From Symsagittifera roscoffensis (Eukaryota; Xenacoelomorpha; Acoela; Convolutidae), in assembly GCF_963678635.1 (NCBI RefSeq), contig NC_087062.1, positions 36,422,052 through 36,486,051 on the forward strand: a DNA stretch of 64,000 nucleotides, in the 5' to 3' direction. Shown piece by piece: positions 12,986-24,819 of the stretch (position 1 is its first letter; every line of letters begins with the position of its first letter). A program made the translations under genes and the position numbers. Under the pieces are notes generated by a model. It searched no databases. It saw only the letters and a list, made by a program, of their open reading frames with translations, and was not told where the DNA came from.

Positions 12986-13087
12986 AACAAAACACAAAAG
13001 CAACTTTATAAAGTGAAATAAGAAAAAATAGAAATAAGCCTCGAAGTAAAAACAAACTTTGCTACGTATGGGCTTCCAACCTAAGGC

Positions 13088-13142
13088 CTCGAGAATTGGA
13101 GTCTCACGCCCTGCCCCCTCGGCCACGAACGCTGAACAACCG
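13088..13142 (-). repeat. tRNA-derived SINE head
   Basis: The minus strand reads GTTCGTGGCCGAGGGGGCAG, an A-box-like start, then GAGACTCCAATTCTC (an anticodon-arm-like stem and loop) and AGGTTGGAAGCCC in the B-box position. It is followed on the plus side by the same CCGGCAAACA.TAG(T/C)CACAA segment as the copy at 7.1 kb. Confidence 0.5.
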
Positions 13143-13706
13143 GCAAACATTAGTCACAAAAAAGCAACTGCTCACAAATTGCCAATGCCATGCAGCGAAA
13201 GTAGCACCAAATTCAAATAGACACAATATTGCAAGTAATAGTTGGGAATATAATAAACTGAGGGCAACCACACTAACTATGCATGTAATAAAAATCGGAA
13301 AGCAAAAATCCACATTATGTATAAATTATGCACTTCAAAAAATTGCAGTTATTGAGTTATATTGAGTGAGAAAATTTCTTAAATTAAGTTTTCACTATTG
13401 TAATGTTGCTTGAAACAAATCACTTTCTTCGATTCATGACATGAATTAAAATGCATCAATTATGTTAACTTATTACTATTCGAGTGTCAAAGCACAAGCT
13501 ATCAAAAAGCCGTACAGGTGCCCCAAAAGTGGCAACAATAATTGCGACTTAGGTTAGAAAAAAAGATTAGTTGTAGTATATATAACATTAACACTCACTT
13601 ACGTTCGCTAGCGTAAAGATCAACTATAACTGGACATAATAAGAGAACGAAGTTAATTGGGTGAACGAAGTTAATTACGGGAAAAAAGTCTAGAACCCAG
13701 TTGAAA

Positions 13707-13729
13707 TACTCTTGCTTATTGCAAGAGTA
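13707..13729. repeat. Short hairpin, CTTGC/GCAAG family
   Basis: A perfect 9-bp stem TACTCTTGC / GCAAGAGTA with loop TTATT. Compared with the copy at 6235, the third stem pair from the base has changed on both arms. Confidence 0.7.
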
Positions 13730-16700
13730 GAAACTAAATGAAAAAATACATATTTCCGATTTTTTGTACATTTGCACATTAATTTTTTTTATAATAACTG
13801 TTTACATTTAAGGAAGCGCTAAATAAAACTTCCAAAACTAGTTTTGAGTAAAACAAAAATTTTCACCACCTAAATAAGAAAATTATCTCTAAGACTGCGC
13901 TCGCTTTACTCTCTCGAAATAGGATTAAAACACTTTTCTCGACACTGGGAAACTATTTACCAAAATATTGCGTTTTTTTTCGGCGCGCTCTACGTAAAAT
14001 TGGCATATATTAGCGCCATATGCGCCTTTAGAAAAATTTAAGGGTCAGCCAGCCAAAAATGAATATCCAAAGGTGGGCCCTTTGGTTCGGCAGAGGGTCG
14101 AATCCTTGAGGCGAGGGGGGCATCCCCTGCCGCCCCTAAATCCACTACTGTTTAGGCAAATGAACAAAAAAAATTCGGCACTCTTGAAAATATTGCTTTA
14201 TTGGGATTTCTTTAACCCCACCCCCATCACACCTTCAAATAGCATCTCCTAAAAAGAACTAACTCAACGGTTAAGCAATGTACCAAATATGCACCTATCA
14301 ACAAATCTCCTCTCTTGTGTAATGGGGGGATACTATTATAGTAGCAACTATCAACAACCGCTAAAAAACAGCATCTACCCCTAAAACATGACAGAAGAGT
14401 TCACATGCAAATAAGAAAGTCTATTTGAGCAGTCATAATACCCTTAGTACACCTTGCCAACTTCCACGTCATAAGTCCAACTAGGCTAATCAGCCTCTAG
14501 CGCACAGACCATTGAAACAATGGGAGCGAATCAAACGAACAAGGAAAAGTTACTCTCAAGAGCTAATGCAATTCAAACTACATTACTGTTCCATCATAAA
14601 GAACTAGAGCAGAAAAAAAAGAAAATTATTAAATTGCAACTTAACAGAATGCTGTTTCCTGGGTTGTATAAAACTAAAAGCTACATCGCACACCTACGCA
14701 AGGCAATTTAAGGAGTTAATCAAAAATGGAACATATAACCTAATTATAGTTCTATGATGTCATATGCCACCATTGAATTAATAGAGCTTAATAGACATTA
14801 CTTGATTCGTAGTTTTAACTAGAATGAACCGTAACTTTATACCCACCCAGAACAAAGCCTACTAACCCACTGCATGAGGGTAGATTTATAGACGCAGATA
14901 TCCACATCTCTCCCCCCCCCCCTCAGAAATTTGACCTCTTATCAGCCCAAAGGTGACGACATTGGCCTCTCTTTTACGATTTTGACCGAAACTAAGATTG
15001 CTCGAAAGGCTTCAAAAGTCTACCAGTTTTGAGAAAAAGCGCTACAAAAACTAGTATTTTTTTTGGTCCAAAACTAACTTTCAGCATGATAGAGGAGATA
15101 TCATCATCTCTACGGTATGCATGCTGACTTGTAAGATGATGCTGATGAATTGGATCAGTGTGGTCTATTGAGTGGATGCATCAATGAATCTACGGCGAGT
15201 GAACCCTAGTAAGGAACATCAAATTGACTAGAGTGGGGATATAACAATGGACCCAATTAGATGTGCATCGATCCCCTCCTAGACCCCTGGTGGCACCAAC
15301 TTCCTTCTATCCAACTCAGGACGTCATCTTAATCAACAGCTTATTACACTCAATCTCACTAAATAAGACTCTCACTTCAATCCTATCATGAACCCAGCTA
15401 GCATGTTTCTGCCGGCATACGCTTTAAAAGCTGATCTCTATTTAATATGATGCATTTAAAAAAAAAAGATTTTGAATTCATACTTCATGTTTACTTCATA
15501 ATTACTTGAATAAATGTCAGCTTTAATATACTTAATTGAAAAAATATTTAAGCTGGTGAAATAAAGCATACAGCTTTTTTTTAGCTGTGCTGGATGTTTT
15601 GGACATTCAATAGCTGGGATTAAAGATTAGTGTCAATAATACCCGTGGATAAAAATATATAATCAGAATGCCGGTGTCCATTTTAAATCCTTTCCTTCTG
15701 CTCAGGTAGTTAATTACATTTCCCATTCCATTTCCATCTTTCAAGTTGAAATCAGGCCACTTTTGACCTTGACACATGATTTTGAGAAATGGATCAAGTA
15801 TCACTATTTTATTCAATATCCAACCTGAGACCTACTTCGTATCTGCACTATTTCTGGTCTGTTGATTATTGCGAGATATGAAGTGATGAACACGCGAGAA
15901 CATATCCATAAATTCAAGCAACAGTTCCACCCATTAGGGAGTGGGCTCTTATTATTTATAAGACAGACACCGCTCGGCAAATCGACACACCTCGAAATCG
16001 AAACAATACTAAATATATCTGCTTTTTTTACCAAATTAATAAAAAATAATAACTCATTCCAAAAAATACTTGCGTAAAAATGGGTAACATTCAAGGAAAT
16101 CTTAAATCTTTTGAACTGAGTTGATTTAATCTTTTAAAATATATATCCGGATCAACGCCGCTCCAACGCATATCTGTTAAGAGTCTAAAAGACATATCAC
16201 CGTTGAAGAGACACGGTTAATACGAGGTTAAAATACGGAGTGAGCGGAGCCTAAAGGAAGCAGATTACCTCTTAATGCATCTACAGAAACATCAGTCTGT
16301 TCTTATTGATAAGATTCCAGTTACAGTTAAATTATCTAGTTACATCCTAGGCTTACCTACACGCATCATTTAGCCGTCTTTCACGCCCAGGGACGGTGGG
16401 CAGTGGTAAAATATTAGCGGAGGGCAGGCGGAACGAATTCGTCACGTTTAAAAACTAATCCAATTTTCACTGGCATCAATATGAAGTAAACTGACATTTC
16501 CGGCGTTAAAATGTAGACAAAATCAGTTTTCCAACGGGATCTCTACGTCAAAAAACACAACTAGTCCTATTTTGACCGCAAAACAACAGTGCATTAAGGT
16601 AATGGTGCTGAAAAGTGAAATCCAAGTACTTTCAAGAACACTTTTGACTTATATGCCACATTTTTACTTTCAATAAGTAGGTACGCTCAGTCTGATTAGA

Positions 16701-17747
16701 AAATGTGTTCGTGCATCCAAACGGAAGTCACAAAAAGATCGTTTTCAGTAAGTTACTTAGGCGAAATTTCATATTAATTTACTCTCTATACCTCTCATAA
16801 ATGCGCACTTTCAGTAAAATTTTAATTTAGTTAATTATTCCCTGAAGAAAGCTCGGTCTATTTCCTTAGCATTTAATGAAATGGTAAAAACTGCCTTTTA
16901 AAAGTTCCAAAATAACTGCAGTAACTCAAAATTTTATAGCGCCCCCAACCCTAAAAGAACAAAAGAGATAAGACTACTTGATTTGGTAGCAAAGAAACAA
17001 AAACCAAAAGACCTGCCAAAACTTATTAAATTATATAGATACAAATTTTCGTTTTTATGTATTTGTCGATAAAAAAAATAAGGAGACAGTAGTCATGGTT
17101 CAGTTTGAGGTTAATACATAAGCACAACATGAAATCTGCGGAATTATGAAGCAGTTAGCATTAGATTTGAGTTGTGCCACAGCTAAGCGGTCACATGATC
17201 AGACCAATGCTTGGTTTTACTTCCTATTTATGTTGAAACTTGTTCGGTTATGTTTGCTAAATGTTGGTTTCGAAAAGGCATGGCACATGCAAATATCACA
17301 ATATGCGGCAAATATTTAGATAAATTCCCGCTGACCGCTCGATACGTCTAACTTCTAAGCACCAGCCAAAGACTAAGTCCGCGGGTTCTTTAATTGTGAT
17401 ACGAAACAAGCTCTTTTACCCAAGCACGTCAAAGCAGAAATACATAAGGCATAAAGTACCCAAACAAAGCTGCAACTCATTTGAGATCTCTAATTGAACA
17501 AGAAGCAAAAACAGTTGCAGAAACGAAAGTGCCACTTGTTTGCTTCAACAAATAAAACTTCAACGCAAATGATCAACCTACAAATGGAGGAATTTGAAAA
17601 GCTCAAAACATCGGTTTAACTTCAGAAGCATTACCCTCTTTCGAGTGCAATTAACACTTTTCTCGAACACGGTTTCTCTAGTACCCGTTCAGCGGTTGTT
17701 AAAATGCCCAAAAAGATACGTTTCTTCAGAAAGGATTAGTCACTTAC

Positions 17748-17833
17748 AGGTATTTTTTGTTTTCGTAGACGTCGAATATCGACAGTACATGAGGATGTTC
17801 AATTAGCTTCATAATGGCGATCTCCCGCTCAAC
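17748..17833 (-). CDS. BRSK: BRSK/SAD kinase, exon 3 (alpha-C helix)
   Basis: This exon is 86 bases: 28 codons plus two bases of a Leu codon completed in exon 4. It encodes VEREIAIMKLIEHPHVLSIF followed by DVYENKKY. The Glu of VEREIAI is the alpha-C glutamate that pairs with the ATP-binding lysine. The acceptor is ttttattttag and the donor is CT|gtaagtgac. The frame read here assumes exon 2 is read with three As rather than four. If the extra base is real, a TGA appears across the exon 2/3 junction. Confidence 0.95.
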
Positions 17834-18063
17834 CTAAAATAAAATTAAGAACATAAGCAACATTAAATTCTATAATCCTTTAAAAATAATGCTCGAAGAT
17901 AATATCCATTTTAATTATATATGGCCGATTAAATTTAGATATTTCTACCAAGCTCCCAATCGTCTCTTTTAACCCCTTTTCACCAGTTTTCCAAAATATG
18001 ATATTTCACAAGACACTTGCTCTCGCAAGTGTAATCAAAAAACAGATCGTGAACATTTTTAAC
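17834..18063 (-). other. BRSK intron 2 (230 bp)
   Basis: A short GT-AG intron (donor gttaaaaatg, acceptor ttattttag). It contains the 8-bp hairpin ACACTTGC/GCAAGTGT at 18013-18032. Confidence 0.85.
18013..18032. repeat. Short hairpin, CTTGC/GCAAG family
   Basis: A perfect 8-bp stem ACACTTGC / GCAAGTGT with loop TCTC, inside the 230-bp intron 2. It lies 31 bases from the exon 2 donor. Confidence 0.7.
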
Positions 18064-18159
18064 CTTCTGGAGAACTGACTCGCTGAGTTTGTCCTTGTTC
18101 ACGATTTTGATGGCCACTTTGTCCCCAGTAACTGTATGAACAGCTAGCTTCACCAGACC
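18064..18159 (-). CDS. BRSK: BRSK/SAD kinase, exon 2 (ATP-binding lysine), frameshifted
   Basis: The exon starts with GT, completing a Gly codon with exon 1, and reads [13 protein letters not shown] in frame. The family sequence then continues as [18 protein letters not shown], with the ATP-binding Lys of VAIK, but only one frame over. The shift falls at a run of four A (plus-strand TTTT at 18118-18121) where three are needed. The exon is 96 bases where 95 would keep the flanking phases. If read literally, the frame meets TGA at the exon 2/3 junction and the kinase is truncated. The acceptor (gtttaag) and donor (AAG|gttaaa) are both present. A homopolymer error is the simplest explanation. 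A true null allele or pseudogene cannot be excluded. Confidence 0.9.
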
Positions 18160-18689
18160 TTAAACAAAAATTTCCTCCAAGCAAAATATTTGATTGAACG
18201 AAAGCAACAATTGTTTAAATAAGTACTCAGATTAAATCCAGTCAAAATAATCAATACCATTTAAAACGAGGATCATGCTTCACAGATATTCCGTTTTGCC
18301 TGATTTGCCTTTTAATGTAATATTTTACGAAAATCTTCTTTTAACTTACTAAAACTTACTGAATTGAATTTTCCATGTCTCAATAAGAAAATTCACTATT
18401 ATTGAAAATGAGCTATGTAAAAAAAAAAGATATTACAGATTAACGATTTATTCCACAGAGTTAACAATTGCCAACCAGTCCTGAGAAAAAATGAATCGGC
18501 AAGGAAGACTAAGCCAAGTGAACAGCAAATTTTTCACGTATCTATCAGAGCTGATAAATGATGTCATCAATTTGAAAAATAGTTACATTTGCAATCAGAT
18601 AAAAATTAATAACTTACAATTTCAAGATTTACACTTAATCAAATCGAACCGAAACATTTTTTGAAAGTTAAGGAAAAGTGATGTCAGGT

Positions 18690-19120
18690 CTGTAAGAAAT
18701 AAAACTACTAAAACATAGCCAATCGAAGATTGGAAAAGAGTAATGAACGCAAGTAAACATAAAAAACACTGACTTTCTTGAAAAAATCTCAACTTTCGAA
18801 TTTCAAAGAAAAAATAGATGGTCTTTAAGCTGTTTGGATTTCTAGAACAATTTATGATTGACGCTTTTTTGATAACATGAACCCAACTTGAAAAAAATTG
18901 AATCAACAGGTAAGGTTTTTACTCCGCTGGGAAATCTTAAAAACCAATTCCACTTTCGAAACTAGAAATCGTTCACGTTTTTTGCGCCATTTCCACATTC
19001 GTATTTGAAGAGAGCTATTTACGTCAATTTCAGCAGATAAATTTGAATTGAGCTCAGAAATTGCATTATACCTAAGTGCATCAATACTTCAAGACTTTTT
19101 CCTGAAAAAAAAAACAAAAA
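18690..19120. repeat. Segmental repeat, copy A
   Basis: Matches 19,900-20,350 over about 430 bases with scattered substitutions. Shared landmarks are AAAACATAGCCAATCGAAGA, CTTTCGAATTTCAAAGAAAA, TTTCTAGAACAAT, TCCGCTGGGAAATC, TTACGTCA.TTTCAGCAGAT and CCTAAGTGCATCAATACTT followed by TTTTTCCTG and an A run. It contains the hairpin CCAATC-GAA-GATTGG at 18719-18733. A third, more diverged relative lies near 873-1060. Confidence 0.8.
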
Positions 19121-19899
19121 AACAGGGCAAGACCTATTAAAGAGTCTTAAGAAAATCTATCAAAACTTAGTTCTTTTCCGAGGAGAAATCTAAAAAATAA
19201 AATCCTTCCTTGAAACTAGAAATAATTTACATTTTTCATGCCATTTCAATCTTCCCAATTAGGCCTTTTAGCAAAAATTTGATTTGAACTTTCAATCTTC
19301 TGAAACTTTTACTATAAAAAAAAACTAAAACTGGCAACGACCTATAAATTTCATAACGTGAATGAAGGTGGATGGAAATTAAAAAAAACCAAGAGTCAAT
19401 TTGGTAAACTGAAAATTAGGCTGGATCATGTATCAAGAATCTTGTCTTAAACCGACACCACCGCATTTCGTTCGTTTTTTTTTGAAAAACTGAAATCTAA
19501 ACCAAGAAAAAATTATATTTGAGTTTCAGAACATAAATTTAAGCTTCTTGAAAGAATAAGAACCAAAAACTACTTAACCTAAGTAAGGGTAACCACCTCA
19601 TTCATTGACTCAGACAGAAAAAGAAAGCCACTAAGTCCAATTAAATAGAAAAAAAAACTCAAAACCCCGAGACTTGAAAAAAACTGAAATGTCCCGAATC
19701 ATCTTCGATTTGTGGAAAGCACATCCAGATACACAATCGACGGCAATTAAAAATAATTCAAAAAATAATTAAAAAGGGGCAACTGAGCCAACTAAACTTA
19801 AAAATACCCTTTGGGTTCTACGCGAAATTATTTAAGTCTCATCGGCTCAGATGCCGCTTGTATTTTTTTTGAATTTACATTAATTGCCGTCGATTGTGA

Positions 19900-20350
19900 A
19901 ACAAACCTACTAAAACATAGCCAATCGAAGATTGGAAAAAAGTAATGAACGCAAGTAAACATAACAAAAAAACTGACTTTCTAGAAAACATCTCAACTTT
20001 CGAATTTCAAAGAAAAAACAAATGGCCTTCAAGCTCTTTGAATTTCTAGAACAATGTATGACTAGCGCTTTTTTGATAACATGAACACAACTTGAGAAAA
20101 TTGAATCAATAGGTAAAGTTTTTATTCCGCTGGGAAATCCACTTTTGAAACTTGAAATCGTTCACGTTTTTTCGCGCCATTTCCTTGTTCGTATTTGGAG
20201 AGTGCTATTTACGTCACTTTCAGCAGATGAATTTCAAATGAACCCAAAAATTGCATTATACCTAAGTGCATCAATACTTTAAGTTTTTTTCCTGAAAAAA
20301 AAAACAAAAAAAATCAGCAAGACCTATATAAGAGTTTTCACTACGCTCAT
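19900..20350. repeat. Segmental repeat, copy B
   Basis: Partner of the repeat at 18,690, offset by about 1.2 kb, with hairpin CCAATC-GAA-GATTGG at 19921-19935. It ends with the 'CCTGAAAAAAAAAAC' and 'CTACGCTCAT' segments seen elsewhere in these introns. Confidence 0.8.
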
Positions 20351-21215
20351 TTCTCTTAATAAACCCATTTAAATTAAAATTATCAAACGTTAAGACTCAT
20401 CTGAAAATTGAAAAAAAAAATGCATTTAGAAAATTCTTCCTTAAAATTTAATGGAATGGACCGCTCAATTTCTTGCGTAAGTGTCTTTTGCAATTTCCTA
20501 ATTTTGCGTAAAATTAATGAACAATAAAAAAATTTGTTAAGTTTTATTATAATAATACACTTGAGCCCTTCCGCAACTTCTGTGGTGCATCTGAAATCGG
20601 GTAGAATAGCCCACATTACGCCATGATTCCTCTCTGCCCTTTCAATGGGGTGTTCGAACCAAAAAAGCAACATCAGATCGGTTTTTTAAATTTTTATATA
20701 AACAGGCAAAGCGCAGTTAGAAGTAAAAACAACTAGTCTAAAACCACTAAAAAACAGTTAGGAAAAAAATGGATTAACCAAAATGTCCATACAATTTACT
20801 CATTTCGTCAAACTATTTCTCGACAATTGCAAGTGTTGACTCTGCATTGAAATGAAAATGAATAATCCGACAAAACATGCGTCCATAACCATTGAGCGAA
20901 AAAAGTCGGAAAAACAAACAGCTCCAAAAAGTTAAGAAACTTTCACCTTCCCCCAACATACGCATGCAATTTTTTTGCCTTCAAACGTCCCAATAAAGAG
21001 ACGACAAAGTCGATACAAGACTAACCGTTTACGCCGGATAAACAGATTTGATTAAAAACTCGAAAAGAAATGATTGAAAGTCAAAATTGGTTGACAACGA
21101 ATTGCTTAAACAAAAATTTCGAATCGAACGGGAATTTAAAAAACAAATGAAAAACTTTCAGTCCAAATGATTCATAAATTTTGTTCAATGAAGTTCTACG
21201 TTTCGATTTAATAAC

Positions 21216-21232
21216 GCTTGCTAACTGCAAGC
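21216..21232. repeat. Short hairpin, CTTGC/GCAAG family
   Basis: The stem is GCTTGC / GCAAGC with loop TAACT, in the context TTTAATAACGCTTGC. Confidence 0.6.
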
Positions 21233-21680
21233 TTACAAAAACAATCTTTTTATTCAATGAAACTATCCAGTTTAACAAGGCCGATTCTATCAAAATAAAT
21301 CAACTTGAACAGACAGATACCAAACAAAAAATTGAGTCAAAAGAAGAACGAAGGTATTATCTCAGCGAAAGTATAAGTCAGTTTAAATTCCAAATGTACT
21401 GATTCTTCTAATTTCAAAAATACGGTACGGGATAGTTAAGACACGATTTGAGTCGAAAAAATTACGTCAAAAATTACCATTTTTTGTTCGCTCAGATCAA
21501 AGAATACTCAAAACCTAGAAAAAGCTTTGAGGTCAGCTCAGATCAGCAGTTGACGAAAGGAAATGACAGGAAACGAGGTTAATGAAAACTGAATCGATAA
21601 TTCTAAACCCCGAAAAAAAAAACACCCCGTTTTAGTCGCTAATATCTATCACATGCAAAAAAAACTTTAAAAACCATACG

Positions 21681-21720
21681 AACAGAGGAGAAACTGAGCT
21701 TCGCACTATTTGCGATGCAA
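21681..21720 (+). repeat. Dispersed 38-base palindromic motif (copy 6)
   Basis: ACAGAGGAGAAACTGAGCTT then CGCACTATTTGCGATGC. It is part of the 1.57-kb unit. Confidence 0.6.
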
Positions 21721-22486
21721 AAAATATATGCTAAATTTGTACAAAATAACCATCATAAAACATCAGCTAAATGACATAAGTTCAAATAAAAACAAGAAAC
21801 TTCGACCAAAATATTCAAAAGTTACGAAAAATTGTTTTCTTTTTTTTTTTCAAACTGTGTTTGATACTCATAGTAAATAAGACTTGAAGACAAAAATCAA
21901 ATAGAAAAAAATTTTCGAGTCCTATTTTCACTTGAATATACTTGAAGACATAAAAAGTAATACTTGAAGACAAAAATCAAATAGAAAAAAATTTTCGAGT
22001 CCTATTTTCACTGGATTAAAACAATCTTTTTATGACTTTAATGAAAGCTTATTCTCCTAAAACAGGCTGCTCGCTCGCTTCATTCGCTTGAAATTACACT
22101 TAAAATCACTCAGAAAACTTTTCGAATTTTTTTCAATGTTCTTTGTATCATGACATGGAGTGCTTTGTTAAAGAACAGCACTTCATCCAATCGGCTGATT
22201 ATTAGATATACCTGATTTAGTGTGAAAACAAAAAAAACGCAACATAAAACCAAGTTCTTCCGTTTTTCAGTGGTCGGAACAATAATTCAACTCAAGCCAA
22301 CTGATTTAGACACAGTGACTTTAGGTGACTCTTTTTTCTATATTTGCAATCTGGTCAAAAAAATTTATTGCCTTATAATTAAAAATCTTCATTCATTACT
22401 TTGTTTTAGGATAAAAAAAAGCAAATATAGCATTGCAAGATGGCGGATAAAATTACACAAAACAAACAAACGAAAAAAAAATTTTC

Positions 22487-22524
22487 ACACGAGGCGAAGC
22501 TGCACTTCGCTGACACAAGCGAGA
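22487..22524 (+). repeat. Dispersed 38-base palindromic motif (copy 7)
   Basis: CGAGGCGAAGCTGCACTTCG then CTGACACAAGCGAG. The core GCGAAG-CTGCA-CTTCGC is a perfect 6-bp hairpin. Confidence 0.65.
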
Positions 22525-23243
22525 AAATAGCAAAAATCTGCATAAAAAAAAGCGGAAAACAAGGATATTCGGTTGCTGTGCAAGTAGCATAGAATGTCCC
22601 AACCATTGTCATAAAAACTACAAAAACGTCGTTTTGACTTGATTTCGCGTGGAAAACAAAAAAACTCACATCAGTGTCGTTTTTTCTGTTGGTGTGATAA
22701 AAAATCTACACGAAAAAAGTAGAAACTAAGTCAATTTGACAGTAATAGTCTAATAAGCCAAATGGAAAGCAGTTTTTAGTTTTTCTAGATAATGACTAAA
22801 AAAACAAGAAAAATTCTAAGACTTTGTTTTTTTTGCAAATATTTCTATCATAACACTAATGCTGCCTATCTACTCGCACATTTAAAAATGCTTTATACAT
22901 ACATTATAAATGCACTGTAATAAAGCGGAGTGAGCAATTTTGGGTGGAAAATAGTTGGCTCATTATATAACATGCTCCGCTCGTGTACTTGTATTGTGGC
23001 TTAAATCATGAATCTTTAACAAAACTTTCATAGATAATTCCACGAAACAAGAAATCAGTAGATCTACGATTATTCTACTCTAGATAGCTTTGAAGTCAGC
23101 TCAGATCAGCAGTTGACGAAAGGAGCTGACAGGAAACGAGGTTAATGAAAACTGAATCGATAATTCTAAACCCCGAAAAAAAAACACCCCGTTTTAGTCG
23201 CTAATATCTATCAAATGCAAAAAAAAACTTTAAAAACCATACG

Positions 23244-23281
23244 CACAGAGGAGAAACTGAGCTTCGCACTACTTGCGATGC
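23244..23281 (+). repeat. Dispersed 38-base palindromic motif (copy 8)
   Basis: Nearly identical to the copy at 21681, as expected from the unit repeat (ACTACTTGCGATGC ending). Confidence 0.6.
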
Positions 23282-23980
23282 AAAAAATATATGCTAAATT
23301 TGTACAAAATATCCATCATAAACATCTGCTAAATGACATAAGTTCAAATAAAAACAAGAAACTTCGACCAAAATATTCAAAAGTTACGAAAAATCGTTTT
23401 CTTTTTTTTCAAACTGTGTGATACTCATAGTAAATAAGACATACTTGTAGACAAAAATCAAATAGAAAAACAATTTCGAGTCCTATTTTCACTGGATTAA
23501 AACAATCTTTTCATGGATTTAATGATAGCTTATTCTCCTAAAACAGGCTGCTCGCTCGCTTCATTCGCTTGAAATTACACTTAAAATCACTCATAAACCT
23601 TTTCGAATTTATTTTCAATGTTCTTTGTATCATGACATAGAGTGCTTTATTAAAGTACAGCACTTCATCCATTCGGCTCATTATTGGATGTACCTGATTT
23701 TGTGTGAAAACAAAAAATTTCAACAAAAAAAAACGCAACTTAAAACCAAGTTCTTCCGTTTTTCAGTGGTCGGAACAATAATTCAACTCAAGCCAACTAA
23801 TTTAGATAAAGTGACTTTAGGTGATTCCTTTTTCTATGTTTGCAATCTGATCGAAAAAAATTTATTGCCTTATAATTAAAAGTCTTCATTCATTACTTTA
23901 ATTTACGACAAAAAAGCAAATATAGCATTGCAAGATGGCGGATAAAATTACACGAAACAAACAAACGCAAAAAAAAAATT

Positions 23981-24011
23981 GACAGGAGACGAAGCTGCAC
24001 TTCGCTGACAC
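23981..24011 (+). repeat. Dispersed 38-base palindromic motif (copy 9)
   Basis: GGAGACGAAGCTGCACTTCG then CTGACAC. It is the partner of the copy at 22487. Confidence 0.55.
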
Positions 24012-24100
24012 AAAATCAGCTCAAAAAAACGCAAAATCAGCTCAGGGCAAAATCAGCTCAGGGAAAAAGAAGAAAAAGCTTCGAATTAAAAAATTTTTCT

Positions 24101-24282
24101 CTGTGTCGGATTCGAGCCGACGATCAACAACATAAGAAGACGAACGGAAGTGGGGCAATTCAATTCATCCGGAAAAAACTCGGATACTGAAAAAAAAAAC
24201 AAGTTCCGACTGGGACTCGAACCCCTAACCTCGGAGTACAAAGGCCAACACATTTTTTCTGGACCAATTGAGAAAACACCTG
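24101..24282 (-). repeat. Two tRNA-like SINE pieces side by side
   Basis: At 24198-24230 the minus strand carries a perfect B-box-like GGGGTTCGAGTCCCAGTCGG. It is preceded by TTGGCCTTTGTACTCCGAGG, the order of a tRNA-Ser-type SINE head, while the A-box side is disrupted by an A run. At 24101-24140 there is another T-arm-like CGGCTCGAATCCGA. Downstream (about 24,300-24,460) follows the same AAACACTTTTATT ... ATAGATTCATACTAATACAC segment that flanks the SINE head at 7.1 kb. It ends in an ACACTA/TAGTGT hairpin. Confidence 0.55.
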
Positions 24283-24819
24283 GATGTTGTTGAGAGATTC
24301 AACAATTAAGCAAGTTCAATTAATAACTTATTACACGGAAAAAAAGTTATTATAACAAAAGTGCCAGCAAATAAACACTTTTATTAGCTCGTTAGCTTGG
24401 AAACAAAATAGATTCATACTAATACACTACGCCTGCTAGTGTAAATAGTCATGAATTAATTTTAACGTTGCTATTTTCAAGTTATCATCTAACTGCGTTC
24501 ATTGATTCTCATAATTGGAAAGGGAAAAGAAAAGACAAAAAAAAAGATTTTTGGTACAAACAATTCCTAAATTGACAAAACTGCACAAAATTGTGAAACA
24601 CCATAACTATTTATTACAATTATTAAGGTAAAACCATGAATGCATAGAAAAAGTGTAAATGTTAAACAAAACCTTAAGCCAAAATATTCGCGAATTGTCT
24701 ACAATAGAGATGAGTACTTCAATCAAAAATTATGGCCCGATAAAGTTGCGGACTGGAGAAAAACTTCCAACGAAAAAGCAAACAGTGCCTCTGGATTCAA
24801 ACACACTCTACCACAACAC

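Larger units (their letters stand above)
8059..17747 (-). other. BRSK intron 3 (9.7 kb)
   Basis: No gene is supported. Contents by position: a 10-bp perfect inverted repeat TGGCGCCAAT/ATTGGCGCCA at 8184-8213; a transposon-like segment at about 8600-8700 (cccagt.tcgagaaaa ... gtaaagcgagcg) with an inverted relative at about 13895-13955; the CA microsatellite at 9260; palindromic motifs at 9402, 11401 and 12949; hairpins at 10043 and 13707; one copy of the 'GATAGCCGGTTGCTG' module at about 11250-11385 that recurs in intron 1; a minisatellite of about 170 bp at 11655-12240; and a SINE head at 13088-13142. From about 14,400 to 17,700 I see nothing recognisable. Confidence 0.7.
21500..24010. repeat. 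Older tandem array, about 1.57-kb unit, two copies
   Basis: AGCTCAGATCAGCAGTTGAC at about 21,537 recurs near 23,101. The two copies then run in parallel: CCCCGAAAAA, CATACG.ACAGAGGAGAAACT, AATATATGCTAAATTTGTAC, AAACAGGCTGCTCGCTCGCT, CTTCCGTTTTTCAGTGGTCG, AAGATGGCGGATAAAATTAC and a GACGAAGCTGCACTTCGCTG motif. Substitutions and small indels are common, so this is older than the 1.7-kb array to its right. It shares the TCTACTCGCACATTTAAA and GCGGAGTGAGCAAT segments with that array. Confidence 0.8.

Noticed and set aside
14080-14155. G/C-rich patch as a promoter or CpG island
   Set aside because: It is short (under 80 bases), resembles a transposon fragment, and no exon lies near it.
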